A stretch of DNA of 64,000 nucleotides from Escherichia coli (GCA_021307345.1 CP089930.1:4374521-4438520); one strand, 5' to 3'; positions 53,048 through 61,970 are shown, counted from the stretch's first letter. Program-made: numbers and translations. Notes: generated from the sequence alone by a model not told the origin.

Positions 53048-54571
53048 TCACTCAACAACCACTTTCACCTTCGGTTTTGAGAGAATAATTTTGACGAGTT
53101 CAATATACGTCACCGGTTTATAGAAATAGTACCCTTGCTGGAACGTAATATTATTCTGGTTCAAATAGTCGAGCTGCTCCTTCGTCTCGACGCCTTCGGC
53201 GACAATACTGATAGAAAGTTTGCGCGCCAGATCCAGCACACAGTCCAGAATTCGGGTGGAATCAGGATCTGCATTGACCCGACCGACGAAACTGTGATCA
53301 ATCTTAATATAATCGATGTGCAGATCATGGAGATAAGAAAGCCCTGAGTAGCCCGTACCAAAATCATCCAGCGCGATAACAAAACCATTTTCATGCAGAA
53401 TGTTCAATCGCTGAACCAAATTTTCATCAACATGTAACGCTTCACGCTCAGTAACTTCAAGAACGAGATTCAAATCATGGCGAGTGAAGCTGTCGCGGTA
53501 TTTCAGACATTCTTCAACAAATGTCGGCGAAATAATATGCGAGGCGCTAAAATTGATCCCAACATGAAATCCTTCCGGCAGTTTACTGGCGATCGCGTTC
53601 ATTTGTGTGGCGACCTGACTCATCAAACTTTGGGTGAGCGGAACTATCAACCCTGATTTTTCAGCAAGTGGAATAAACGCTACAGGTGAAATATATCCTC
53701 CACGAGGATGTTTCCATCGGGCAAGAACTTCTACGCCGCGTAACGTCCCTTCCCGACCATTAACTACCGGTTGGTAAAAAGGCACAATCTCACCATTACT
53801 TATCGCCCTACGCAGAATCTCTTCAGGTGTGTCTGTCTTATTGAAATATTTATCAAGTAAAAAGGCAGCGGAACAGGATATTAAAAGGCTGAATATCAAA
53901 ATACCCAAGCCTTTGTCGATCATTCTGGTAAAGCTAAATAGCGGCGGCTGGTTATAGATAATACTGAAATGATATTCAGTGGAGTTAACCCGTCCAGAAA
54001 GTTGATGTCTGCCATTGAGAGTTGTCACATCTCCCGACGGCCCAATAATATTATCCCCCACGCGCAAACTATATTTCACCCCCTTCAACGGCACATGGAG
54101 CGCCCCACGGATATGCTGGTCGCTAATAGTCACCAGGATACGCGTATCAGCGAACTGAATCTGATAGAGCAGAATGGGTAATCTATTTACAGTGTCGAGC
54201 GCCGGAGCCAACAGCAAATTACTGTCTGGTATCTCAGGAATACGGGATAGCAGTACCCGATTACCCGGCAGCGATGTACACCAGACAGCACCTTGTTTGA
54301 GAATGATGATCGTCCGCAGATGGGGTTTCAGCGCGGCCTCTGTACCTAGCTGATATTGTTCATCCAGATCGCACCTTTTCCCTGCAATTTCCATCGCCGT
54401 TTGAGTCGCCTGTGACGCTTCCTCAAGAATATGATTAATGTTGTTGGCGGCGTACTTCGCCCCCGCCAGGCTCTCTGCTTTTGCGGAATACCAGAGCTGA
54501 ACATTCAAAATAGAGACGCCAGTAATAAACAGGCACACCGCAACGAGGATGGGGATAAGTGTATTGCGCAT
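53048..54571 (-). CDS. pdeG: c-di-GMP phosphodiesterase, CSS-motif/EAL (YcgG)
   Basis: A 507-residue inner-membrane phosphodiesterase: helix near residues 5-25, a periplasmic CSS domain (VWCTSLPGN where others have CSS), a second helix near 235-257 and an EAL domain (VEVLARWKHP, INFSASHI, EVTEREAL, ALDDFGTGYSGL, KIDHSFVG, VAEGVETKEQ). The reading frame continues 29 codons upstream to a GTG at 54658, and an ATG at 54604 is also available; I use the K-12-like start. In K-12 the genes on its far side are ymgC-ymgB-ymgA-ycgZ-bluF; none of them is here. Confidence 0.93.
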   Translation of the reverse strand: MRNTLIPILVAVCLFITGVSILNVQLWYSAKAESLAGAKYAANNINHILEEASQATQTAMEIAGKRCDLDEQYQLGTEAALKPHLRTIIILKQGAVWCTSLPGNRVLLSRIPEIPDSNLLLAPALDTVNRLPILLYQIQFADTRILVTISDQHIRGALHVPLKGVKYSLRVGDNIIGPSGDVTTLNGRHQLSGRVNSTEYHFSIIYNQPPLFSFTRMIDKGLGILIFSLLISCSAAFLLDKYFNKTDTPEEILRRAISNGEIVPFYQPVVNGREGTLRGVEVLARWKHPRGGYISPVAFIPLAEKSGLIVPLTQSLMSQVATQMNAIASKLPEGFHVGINFSASHIISPTFVEECLKYRDSFTRHDLNLVLEVTEREALHVDENLVQRLNILHENGFVIALDDFGTGYSGLSYLHDLHIDYIKIDHSFVGRVNADPDSTRILDCVLDLARKLSISIVAEGVETKEQLDYLNQNNITFQQGYYFYKPVTYIELVKIILSKPKVKVVVE

Positions 54572-54658
54572 TCGCGTGTCCCAGGACCATTTTTCTCTGT
54601 TCATTCGCTCAATCTGGCGTCTACAGAGAGCATGGTAGAGAGAATCAGAAATATCCAC

Positions 54659-55450
54659 GTTCTTGATGAAATTTCACCCCGCTATGCCGTAATACCTTCA
54701 ATGTTGGATAAAAATCTCAAGTGAGCGTTAATTGACTGCCCCCAGGACAGAGAAGACGATTGAGCAACAAACCAGAACAAGAATATTGGGTAGGCAACGT
54801 TCTCTGTGTACTCATCCTTTAATACTTAACTGTATCAATGAGTAAGGATATGCTGAACTGGTACAACGTCGATGGGGACAGTAAAGGTTATACCGAGGTA
54901 AGGCAGTGCAAATTGTTACTCTACGCGACCCAGCTTTTTCTTCAACAGCACACGACACCTGCTCATAACAAACGGTATCCATCAATAGCGGCATCCAAAA
55001 TCAGCTCCATTATATACAGCAATATCACTGGAAGGAATGTGAAGAATCGATAGCAGTAATATAAGTTGCACAAGTCAAACGTGGATTTTTTATACTCTTA
55101 AAAACCAGAGAAATAACTTTTTCTGATAACATCAGAAACCAGTTAGAATAAGAAAGAGAGCGATATATTCTTATTTAGCAAGTCAGGCTATAGAAGCCAT
55201 ATAATGCGAACTCTGGTGCGTAAGACATTTTCTTTTCACAAAACCCCATGTTACAAATTGTAAAGATTAACTCTTCCTATTTGTATTCAACTTGTCTGGT
55301 CATATCTAAATAGATATGTAAAATTGATAATGGCTGGTAATCATTCAATACTCGCACTATAGAAAGTTCGCCAGCCTGCCGCAGGCACGCGCCTTTATAC
55401 GACGTGTCTGCGGTTTTGTTGTGATATTTATATAGAAGTACTGGTGAATT
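54659..55450. other. A+T-rich region between pdeG and ykgJ
   Basis: Nearly 800 bases without a recognisable gene. Short frames (for example 54838-55053) lack ribosome binding sites and resemble nothing I know. The stretch replaces the bluF-ycgZ-ymgABC genes expected upstream of pdeG. Confidence 0.5.
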
Positions 55451-55780
55451 ATGAGCAATCTGAATCCATGCATGGCGTGTGGTGCCTGTTGTGCATTTTT
55501 CCGCGTCTCTTTTTACTGGGCCGAAGCTGATGATGCAGGCGGAACCATACCGGCTCATCTTACTGAGCAGATATCCCCTTACCACCGATGTATGTGCGGA
55601 ACTAACCAGAAGAACCCACGCTGTATTGCCCTGGCAGGAACGCCTGGAAAAAACGCCTGCTGCACAATATATAAAAACCGCTCTTCCACATGTAGAGAGT
55701 TCGCCATGTCAGGCGAGCATGGAGAAATTAATGAGGCATGTAATCGCGCTCGAGCTAAATATGGACTACCTCCAATTTAA
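55451..55780 (+). CDS. ykgJ: YkgJ-type cysteine-cluster protein
   Basis: A 109-residue protein with ten or so cysteines in the zinc/iron-chelator pattern: [47 protein letters not shown]. It matches E. coli YkgJ, which in K-12 lies far away near 6.5 min. Function unknown; a Fe-S or metal role is likely. It is the same superfamily as YcgN above. Confidence 0.92.
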   Translation: MSNLNPCMACGACCAFFRVSFYWAEADDAGGTIPAHLTEQISPYHRCMCGTNQKNPRCIALAGTPGKNACCTIYKNRSSTCREFAMSGEHGEINEACNRARAKYGLPPI

Positions 55781-55855
55781 AAACTTTTTCGAGTTTAATT
55801 AGCTCCTTACGATCGCCATCCTCAACAATATATCCAGGTAGCGAAACTAACTATG

Positions 55856-55875
55856 CCGCGACATTACTGTCGCGG
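55856..55875. terminator. hairpin after ykgJ
   Basis: 8-bp stem CCGCGACA / TGTCGCGG with a TTAC loop, 75 bases after the gene; weak T-run. Confidence 0.55.
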
Positions 55876-56089
55876 TTAATCCATTAATAATAAATACAGA
55901 AAAAACCAAAATAAATCATATAACACCCCATCAATAATTAAGACCATTGATAAAATTAAAGCACGTCTGTAGCATTATCATATTTTATTTTTCATAGACG
56001 AGTTTTTTCGTGTTATGTTATAATATGGCGAATAAACACAGGTTATCAACTTGTCAGTAATGTAAATAAATTTCGAGGAGATCATTCCA

Positions 56090-56806
56090 GTGGGACGTAA
56101 ATGGGCCAATATTGTTGCTAAAAAAACGGCTAAAGACGGTGCAACGTCTAAAGTATATGCAAAATTCGGTGTGGAAATCTATGCTGCCGCTAAACAAGGT
56201 GAACCAGACCCAGAATTAAACACATCTTTAAAATTCGTTATTGAACGTGCGAAGCAGGCACAAGTTCCAAAACACGTTATTGATAAAGCCATTGATAAAG
56301 CCAAAGGTGGCGGAGATGAAACGTTCGTACAAGGGCGTTATGAAGGCTTTGGACCAAATGGTTCAATGATTATCGCTGAAACGTTGACTTCAAATGTTAA
56401 TCGTACAATTGCTAATATTCGCACAATTTTCAATAAAAAAGGCGGGAATATTGGAGCAGCAGGTTCTGTCAGCTATATGTTTGACAATACTGGTGTGATT
56501 GTATTTAAAGGAACAAATCCTGACCATATTTTTGAAATTTTGCTTGATGCTGAAGTAGATGTTCGTGATGTGACTGAAGAAGAAGGAAGCATCGTTATTT
56601 ATACTGAACCTACAGATCTTCACAAAGGAATTGCAGCTCTAAAAGCCGCTGGAATTACTGATTTTTCAACAACAGAATTAGAATTGATTGCTCAATCAGA
56701 AGTAGAACTTTCACCAGAAGATTTAGAAATCTTTGAAGGGCTTGTTGATGCCCTTGAAGATGACGATGATGTCCAAAAAGTATATCATAACGTTGCTAAT
56801 CTCTAA
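56090..56806 (+). CDS. yeeN: YebC/PmpR-family protein YeeN
   Basis: A 238-residue protein of the YebC family (translation/transcription factors; some members relieve ribosome stalling at prolines). It begins [20 protein letters not shown] and matches E. coli YeeN. Its codon use is A+T-rich (GAA, AAA, ATT, third-position A/T) and its sequence is closer to Gram-positive YebC proteins than to E. coli YebC, as known for K-12 yeeN; this suggests old transfer. Start is GTG at 56090 behind GAGGAG. A TATAAT box lies at 56019-56024. In K-12 it is near 44 min, not here. Confidence 0.93.
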   Translation: MGRKWANIVAKKTAKDGATSKVYAKFGVEIYAAAKQGEPDPELNTSLKFVIERAKQAQVPKHVIDKAIDKAKGGGDETFVQGRYEGFGPNGSMIIAETLTSNVNRTIANIRTIFNKKGGNIGAAGSVSYMFDNTGVIVFKGTNPDHIFEILLDAEVDVRDVTEEEGSIVIYTEPTDLHKGIAALKAAGITDFSTTELELIAQSEVELSPEDLEIFEGLVDALEDDDDVQKVYHNVANL

Positions 56807-56816
56807 TTATAAATAT

Positions 56817-56840
56817 CCTCCGGCTATGCCGGAGGTTTTT
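56817..56840 (+). terminator. yeeN terminator
   Basis: Perfect 8-bp stem CCTCCGGC / GCCGGAGG with TAT loop and five T residues. Confidence 0.93.
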
Positions 56841-56916
56841 CAGATGCACCTATAAGGCACTGTTTCCAACTGCGCCCTAACTGGTGCATATGATCTAACA
56901 TTTGCATTCAACTTCG

Positions 56917-57209
56917 TTACTTACGCCCCGTAAACGAGCTGCCTGGATATGGGTTCAATAATTGTTCGCCAATTTTATCTTCTTCGAGCGGGTGCTTTAT
57001 ATATTCTTGTATCTTTGCTGTGTTCTTACCCAGCGTATCTACATAATAACTTCTACACCAAAATTCCCTGTTCCTGTATTTGAATTTTAGTTCTCTAAAT
57101 TGCTCATAGGGCCTCAGACTGCATTTACCCTTCAGATAGCCCATAAACCTCGATACGCTCATTTTCGATGGGATCTCCACAAGTATGTGGATATATTCAC
57201 ACAGCATTC
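56917..57209 (-). pseudogene. IS200 transposase (TnpA), N-terminally lost and frameshifted
   Basis: The C-terminal two thirds of an IS200/IS605-family TnpA is recognisable: VEIPSKMSVSRFMGYLKGKCS, KFKYRNREFWCRSYYVDT, the catalytic-tyrosine region GKNTAKIQEYIKH and the end GSSFTGRK. The HUH histidine pair (normally DHIHM) is broken: a base is missing and one histidine is replaced (EYIHI). The N-terminal third is absent and replaced by phage Rz sequence at a GCAGAA stretch near 57207. The element cannot transpose. Confidence 0.88.
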
Positions 57210-57350
57210 TGCTTTCGCATCGGCTAACTCCTTCGTGTATTTCGCATCGAGTGCAGCAACATCGCACTGGCGCAACTGCATATCAGTAAAGGAAACGTCC
57301 TCAGCTTCTTGTACCGTCTGATTATCGATATTACCCCCGAAGAGGGACTG
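57207..57350 (-). pseudogene. fragment of lambdoid lysis protein Rz
   Basis: Reading on the minus strand from 57281 gives MQLRQCDVAALDAKYTKELA and then DAKAE, the central coiled-coil stretch of the lambda Rz endopeptidase/spanin (DVAALDAKYTKELADAKAE). The upstream part to about 57350 is poorly conserved and the C-terminal half is missing, cut by the IS200 remnant. Rz sits at the end of the S-R-Rz lysis cassette in lambdoid phages. Confidence 0.85.
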
Positions 57351-57532
57351 TTCAATAAATCAGATTGTAGTGAGCAATCAGGCTAACGTCAGAAAATAAA
57401 AAGGGCGCCTACTGGCAATCTTATGAATTCAACACATTACATATGGGTTCAGGTATTGCACAGTCCTGTACCATGTAATTAATATCGAAAGGCAATAAAA
57501 ATATCCGATATATAAATCATGATACTTGCCCA
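57351..57532. other. unassigned segment with BIME-like piece
   Basis: Contains ATCTTATGAATTCAA near 57418, matching the centre of the BIME found between purT and eda (34859). No gene recognised. Confidence 0.4.
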
Positions 57533-57560
57533 TAAAAAAGCCCTTCCGGAGATGAAGGGC
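57533..57560 (-). terminator. phage-type terminator
   Basis: Minus strand GCCCTTCATCTCCGGAAGGGC followed by TTTTTT. The sequence that precedes it (57570-57720) carries CACCGGGAGGCACCCGGCAC, an arrangement common in lambdoid late/lysis regions. Confidence 0.75.
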
Positions 57561-57930
57561 AGGTTTTTGTATGCGCAATGTTCCATCATTTGCATGGTGC
57601 CGGGTGCCTCCCGGTGAGTCCGGCATCAGCATCCGAACCCGCAATATTGCCGCTAAAGCCGAAGGATATTTGCAACCTTGCTGATATGCCCCTCCGCACA
57701 GGGGGATTCACCATGCAGGTGATTTTTTAACAAATAAGAAAAATGGCATCAATACCATAATCTCGAAAACACATAATTTTATCAAATACAATTAATTTGT
57801 TATCGGAATATGTTAATTACGGATTTTCCTGCATCCGAAACAACAAAATCCACTCAACGGCAGGTTTATACTATTTCGGCACAATATCAAAATTTGCTCA
57901 AATAAAGCAAAAGGAGTAATAGTGACCTGT
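57561..57930 (-). other. decayed lambdoid late-region DNA
   Basis: Between the tRNA remnants and the terminator, with the conserved GGAGGCACCCGGCAC hairpin (about 57597-57612) but no intact gene. In Shiga-toxin-type phages the toxin and lysis genes lie in this position; none is visible here. Confidence 0.45.
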
Positions 57931-57934
57931 TGAT

Positions 57935-57990
57935 ATCCCCGCGCAGCCAAGTTCGAAGGTTGGCGCTCTCTCCCCCAATGAGCTAATGGC
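57935..57990 (-). pseudogene. tRNA-Arg(UCG)-like remnant
   Basis: Minus strand TTAGCTCATTGGGGGAGAGAGC is a recognisable D-arm, followed by an anticodon-arm-like CCAACCTTCGAACTTGG whose loop CTTCGAA would carry UCG. T-arm and acceptor stem are not convincing. It sits directly downstream of the Ile remnant, the order (ileZ, argN) found in Stx phages. Confidence 0.45.
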
Positions 57991-57998
57991 TGTATGGT

Positions 57999-58074
57999 TG
58001 GTGGCGCTTGCTGGATTTGAACCAGCGACCTGGCGATTATGGGCCGCTCACACTCACCACTGAGCTAAAGAGTC
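57999..58074 (-). pseudogene. decayed phage tRNA-Ile(CAU) (ileZ-like)
   Basis: A 76-nt tRNA-like sequence on the minus strand ending in encoded CCA. It keeps TTTAGCTCAGTGGTGAG (D-arm), CCATAATCGCC around anticodon CAU, and GGTCGCTGGTTCAAATCCAG (T-arm). The acceptor stem is damaged: GACTCTT against AAGCGCC leaves mismatches. The near-exact similarity is to ileZ of Shiga-toxin-type lambdoid phages, which reads AUA codons after modification. Probably not functional. Confidence 0.8.
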
Positions 58075-58342
58075 AGAAAAACAAATTTGCTTCGTTAAAA
58101 GTACATATATACAGTCTACATTATCGCATTATTAATAAAAAACAAAAAATTGATATTTTCTTATCTATTACAGATATTAATCGCATTGTATATTTTGATG
58201 ATTTATATCACCCTGTAAAAAAATAAAGCTTTAGCCATTATCAAAACAAAGACTTCATCACATCTTGCAACAAAAGGATTCAACAAGTATATCTATCACT
58301 AGGATAGACCACGTATCAAAAATATTACAAAAAATCTTAACT

Positions 58343-58690
58343 ATGAAAAAAAATGTTTTTATAATATTTTTAAGTATTCTCTGTACAGGAGCCGTTGTGG
58401 ATCATCCTCACTTAGACAGTAGGATACCAACAAACGAAATAATCAATTGTCTTTCCCGCTCCATCCAGGAAAGTGGTTATATAATGGATCTAAACGGCAC
58501 CAGGCTGCCTATTAATGCAAAAGAATTCGCAACATATAAAATGTCAAACTTCTCCGGTTCATTCTGGATCGAATATTCAACAGAAGGAAGACCAATAAGG
58601 GAGGCTGGTATAAAAGATGCAACACAGGAGAGTTATAAGGTTCTGAATGATGCATTGCGACTATGTAGTGAGACCCTGACAAGATATTGA
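58343..58690 (+). CDS. unknown exported small protein
   Basis: A 115-residue frame (MKKNVFIIFLSILCTGAVVDHP) with a signal-peptide-like start; the cysteine after LSIL is not in a canonical lipobox, so lipoprotein status is doubtful. The mature part has cysteines in INCLSRS and RLCSETL and a charged middle. I recognise no family. An A+T-rich upstream frame extends to a TTG at 58265 but has no better start. It lies between decayed phage tRNAs and an IS remnant, so it may be a phage or island gene. Confidence 0.55.
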   Translation: MKKNVFIIFLSILCTGAVVDHPHLDSRIPTNEIINCLSRSIQESGYIMDLNGTRLPINAKEFATYKMSNFSGSFWIEYSTEGRPIREAGIKDATQESYKVLNDALRLCSETLTRY

Positions 58691-58934
58691 CGTTCACAAT
58701 CAATGTATTTACAGACCACATATATATTTATCAACAAATCAGTTTTCCGAAATTGTTGAACATAAATCAAGGCTGAACATTTCATCTCCGACAGTCCGCT
58801 GGCAAAGATCTTTTTCGGGTTTATCTGTGAATTAACGATGCAAAAAACTGTATATCTGCGGGTTTGTATTAAAATCCTAACACAGACATAAAAAGTCTAT
58901 CATTGCGCTTAACTTATCACAGATACGGGAAAAA

Positions 58935-59187
58935 GTGAGCTAAAGAAAAAGCGACAACGAATTGAAATGGAAAACGAAATATTTAAAAAGGCTACAGTGC
59001 TCTTGATGCGGCTCCCTTGAACAGTTCTCGATAATCGGGAAACTCAGGGCGCTCTCTGCCACGTGTTCGGGGTTCATCGCAGTAGCTACAAATACTGGAG
59101 GAAAACCAGACGGCAGATGTGCTGTATTACGCAGTCAGGTACTGGAGCTACATGGCATCAGCCACGGTTCAGCCGGAGAAAAAAGCA
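58935..59187 (+). mobile_element. IS3-family (IS600-like) transposase remnant
   Basis: Frames switch between pieces of an IS3-family transposase: a leucine-zipper-like KKRQRIEMENEIFKKAT, then [14 protein letters not shown], then [19 protein letters not shown]. Several frameshifts and stops separate them, and both ends are missing. The last two blocks look like the IS600 type; the subgroup is from memory. Confidence 0.65.
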
Positions 59188-59261
59188 TCGCTACAATGAG
59201 TAGAACTGCTATCTGCCCCACCAAACTATCAGGGGGTTTTGATAACCCTTAGCAAGCTAAC

Positions 59262-59291
59262 AAAAAACAACGGGCGTGTTATACGCCCGTT
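59262..59291 (-). terminator. icd terminator
   Basis: 9-bp stem AACGGGCGT / ACGCCCGTT; on the minus strand followed by six T residues, downstream of the icd fragment. Confidence 0.9.
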
Positions 59292-59314
59292 ACAGTTTTT
59301 AACACATGCAGAAA

Positions 59315-59480
59315 TTACATGTTCTTGATGATCGCATCACCAAACTCTGAACATTTCAGCAGTTTAGCGCCTTCCATCAGACGTTCGAAGTCATAGGTTA
59401 CGGTCTTCGCGTTGATTGCGCCTTCCATACCTTTAACAATCAGGTCTGCGGCTTCAGTCCAACCCATATGGCGCAGCAGT
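59315..59480 (-). pseudogene. 3' fragment of isocitrate dehydrogenase gene (icdC-like prophage attachment site)
   Basis: The minus strand encodes the last 54 or so residues of isocitrate dehydrogenase ([15 protein letters not shown] ... [20 protein letters not shown], ending IIKNM and stop at 59315). Similarity stops abruptly at about 59480 within the LRHMGW codons. The size (166 bp) and break point equal the duplicated icd end left by e14 / phage 21-type integration in E. coli (icdC). The chromosome side is to the left (terminator), the prophage side to the right. Confidence 0.9.
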
Positions 59481-60017
59481 ATATAAAAACATTAAGTTCA
59501 ATTCATTGATATTTAATGATAAAAATTATTTTATTGTCTTTTTATTAGCCAAAATCAACTTTATTCAACCGTTTGATTTCATTGACGTTCGTTTTTATTT
59601 TGGGGAAAGGTTTTATCTACCATTTATATCAAAATTACAAGCCTACATTTTATTAACATCTCAATACATGTGAGGCCTTGCAGACCTTTGTGAGGCCTTA
59701 TGTGTCTCAGTTTTGTCCCTCTTTTTTGTACTAAAAAACATAGTAATTGAGGATAAACCTCATGCTATTTTCGCTTATATGCCTCTAAAGGCATGGCACT
59801 TAAATAGATAAAAGCACCACAAAATCATAAAAAAACCACACAGTAAAACCGCAATATGAAACAATAACAGATAATTAAACCAAAAACAGATAGCGCATTG
59901 TGATAATCATTCAATACTAAACAAAATATAAACAGTGGAGCAATATGTAATTGACTCATTAAGTTAGATATAAAAAATACATATTCAATCATTAAAACGA
60001 TTGAATGGAGAACTTTT
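59481..60017. other. region between icd fragment and ompT, with direct repeat
   Basis: A+T-rich, no gene or integrase seen. TGTGAGGCCTT occurs twice (59669-59679 and 59689-59699), 20 bases apart on centre, upstream of the ompT promoter region; it may be a regulatory site pair or chance. Confidence 0.45.
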
Positions 60018-60971
60018 ATGCGGGCGAAACTTCTGGGAATAGTCCTGACAACCCCTATTGCGATCAACTCTTTTGCTTCTACCGAGACTTTATCGTTTAC
60101 TCCTGACAACATAAATGCGGACATTAGTCTTGGAACTCTGAGCGGAAAAACAAAAGAGCGTGTTTATCTAGCCGAAGAAGGAAGCCGAAAAGTCAGTCAA
60201 CTTGACTGGAAATTCAATAACGCTGCAATTATTAAAGGTGCAATTAATTGGGATTTGATGCCTCAGATATCTATCGGGGCTGCTGGTTGGACAACACTCG
60301 GCAGCCGAGGTGGCAATATGGTCGATCAGGACTGGATGGATTCCAGTAACCCCGGAACCTGGACGGATGAAAGTAGACATCCTGATACACAACTCAATTA
60401 TGCCAACGAATTTGATCTGAATATCAAAGGCTGGCTCCTCAACGAACCCAATTACCGCCTGGGACTCATGGCCGGATATCAGGAAAGCCGTTATAGCTTT
60501 ACAGCCAGAGGTGGTTCCTATATCTACAGTTCTGAGGAGGGATTCAGAGATGATATCGGCTCCTTCCCGAATGGAGAAAGAGCAATCGGCTACAAACAAC
60601 GTTTTAAAATGCCCTACATTGGCTTGACTGGAAGTTATCGTTATGAAGATTTTGAGCTAGGTGGCACATTTAAATACAGCGGCTGGGTGGAATCATCTGA
60701 TAACGATGAACACTATGACCCGGGAAAAAGAATCACTTATCGCAGTAAGGTCAAAGACCAAAATTACTATTCTGTTGCAGTCAATGCAGGTTATTACGTC
60801 ACACCTAACGCAAAAGTTTATGTTGAAGGCGCATGGAATCGGGTTACGAATAAAAAAGGTAATACTTCACTTTATGATCACAATAATAACACTTCAGACT
60901 ACAGCAAAAATGGAGCAGGCATAGAAAACTATAACTTCATCACTACTGCTGGTCTTAAGTACACATTTTAA
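60018..60971 (+). CDS. ompT: outer-membrane protease OmpT
   Basis: A 317-residue omptin that cleaves between paired basic residues, including antimicrobial peptides and plasminogen. Signal peptide of 20 residues (MRAKLLGIVLTTPIAINSFA), ten-stranded barrel, and catalytic pairs Asp83/Asp85 (NMVDQDWMD) and Asp210/His212 (SSDNDEHYD) in mature numbering are intact. It differs from K-12 OmpT at only a few positions by recall. It lies next to the icd attachment fragment and is convergent with appY. Confidence 0.97.
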   Translation: MRAKLLGIVLTTPIAINSFASTETLSFTPDNINADISLGTLSGKTKERVYLAEEGSRKVSQLDWKFNNAAIIKGAINWDLMPQISIGAAGWTTLGSRGGNMVDQDWMDSSNPGTWTDESRHPDTQLNYANEFDLNIKGWLLNEPNYRLGLMAGYQESRYSFTARGGSYIYSSEEGFRDDIGSFPNGERAIGYKQRFKMPYIGLTGSYRYEDFELGGTFKYSGWVESSDNDEHYDPGKRITYRSKVKDQNYYSVAVNAGYYVTPNAKVYVEGAWNRVTNKKGNTSLYDHNNNTSDYSKNGAGIENYNFITTAGLKYTF

Positions 60972-60987
60972 GAACGCCAACTAAAAT

Positions 60988-61016
60988 TTCCCCGAGGTGA
61001 AAATCGCCCCGGGGAA
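60988..61016. terminator. hairpin between ompT and appY
   Basis: TTCCCCGAGGTGA pairs with TCGCCCCGGGGAA around an AAA loop with one mismatch and one wobble, 16 bases after the ompT stop. No strong T-run. Confidence 0.65.
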
Positions 61017-61220
61017 TAACTAGCCATTTCAATGTAACAATTAACCCTTAAAATAAACCCAGAAGGTTATTAACTAAATCACATAGAAAACCATCAATTA
61101 TAGTGTGTATAAAATAGGCGACAGCAACCCAATTACAAATTAATGGTTCCAGAATATCACATCAAAAAACACGCTGTATAATATTATAATTAACATGTAG
61201 ACAACTTGTAATAAATATTA

Positions 61221-61970
61221 TCAGTCAATTGTTTTGTTTATTCCATCTGTGACGCCGATTATTTTCTCAAAATAATGAGATGGCGTGACACCATAATAAT
61301 CTTTAAATGCACATATGAAATATGAAGTACTGTTATAGCCACATTTCTGGGCTACGACATTGATAGAATAAGAGTTTGAAGTTATGAGTTTTTTTGCATA
61401 CCTCATCCTAGTATCTCTCAATATTTCAGTAAATGACGTTCCTTCATCCCTTAATCTTTTTTTTATTAAACTTTCACTCGTATAAATCAATTCCGCAATA
61501 TCTTTTAAATGCCATTGCCGCTCAATATTAAAACTGATTATTCCAGTAATTTTACAGGTAAATGTATTTATATTTGTTAGTATAAATGAATTTACACTTT
61601 CGCGTTTTTTGAACATGGCAAGTAAGGATATACATAGTCTTTCTTTTAACCAAAGGGAGTGTGAGTCTGCTATTTTAATCCCTTCAAACAGAGAAAAAAC
61701 AAGCGATAATGGAGGTTCCTCTTCAGCAATATAGCCATTCTTATCAAGAGTAAATTTGCCAGGCAACTCATTATTCACGTCGATAAAAAAGGATAAACAT
61801 GTTTTCTTATCTATATCAACAATTCTTAGTTTAGAGGGGCATACTGGTAACTCTCTTCTAATTTTGTCGCTTACAATAAACAATGAATTTTTTTTGAACG
61901 AGATAACTCTCCTGTTTATAATTAAATCAAATGATTGACAGATGAAAACTACGGAGCAAACATAATCCAT
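61221..61970 (-). CDS. appY: AraC-family regulator AppY
   Basis: A 249-residue regulator with a poorly conserved N-terminal part and a C-terminal AraC-type DNA-binding domain (about 140-240; [20 protein letters not shown] and [26 protein letters not shown]). Low G+C, rich in AAA/AUA codons, as for the K-12 gene on prophage DLP12. AppY activates hya and app (cyx) operons under anaerobic, phosphate-starved or stationary conditions and antagonises H-NS. Convergent with ompT, as in DLP12. Confidence 0.95.

Noticed and set aside
54838-55053. 71-codon frame upstream of ykgJ
   Set aside because: No ribosome binding site, low-complexity composition and no recognisable family.
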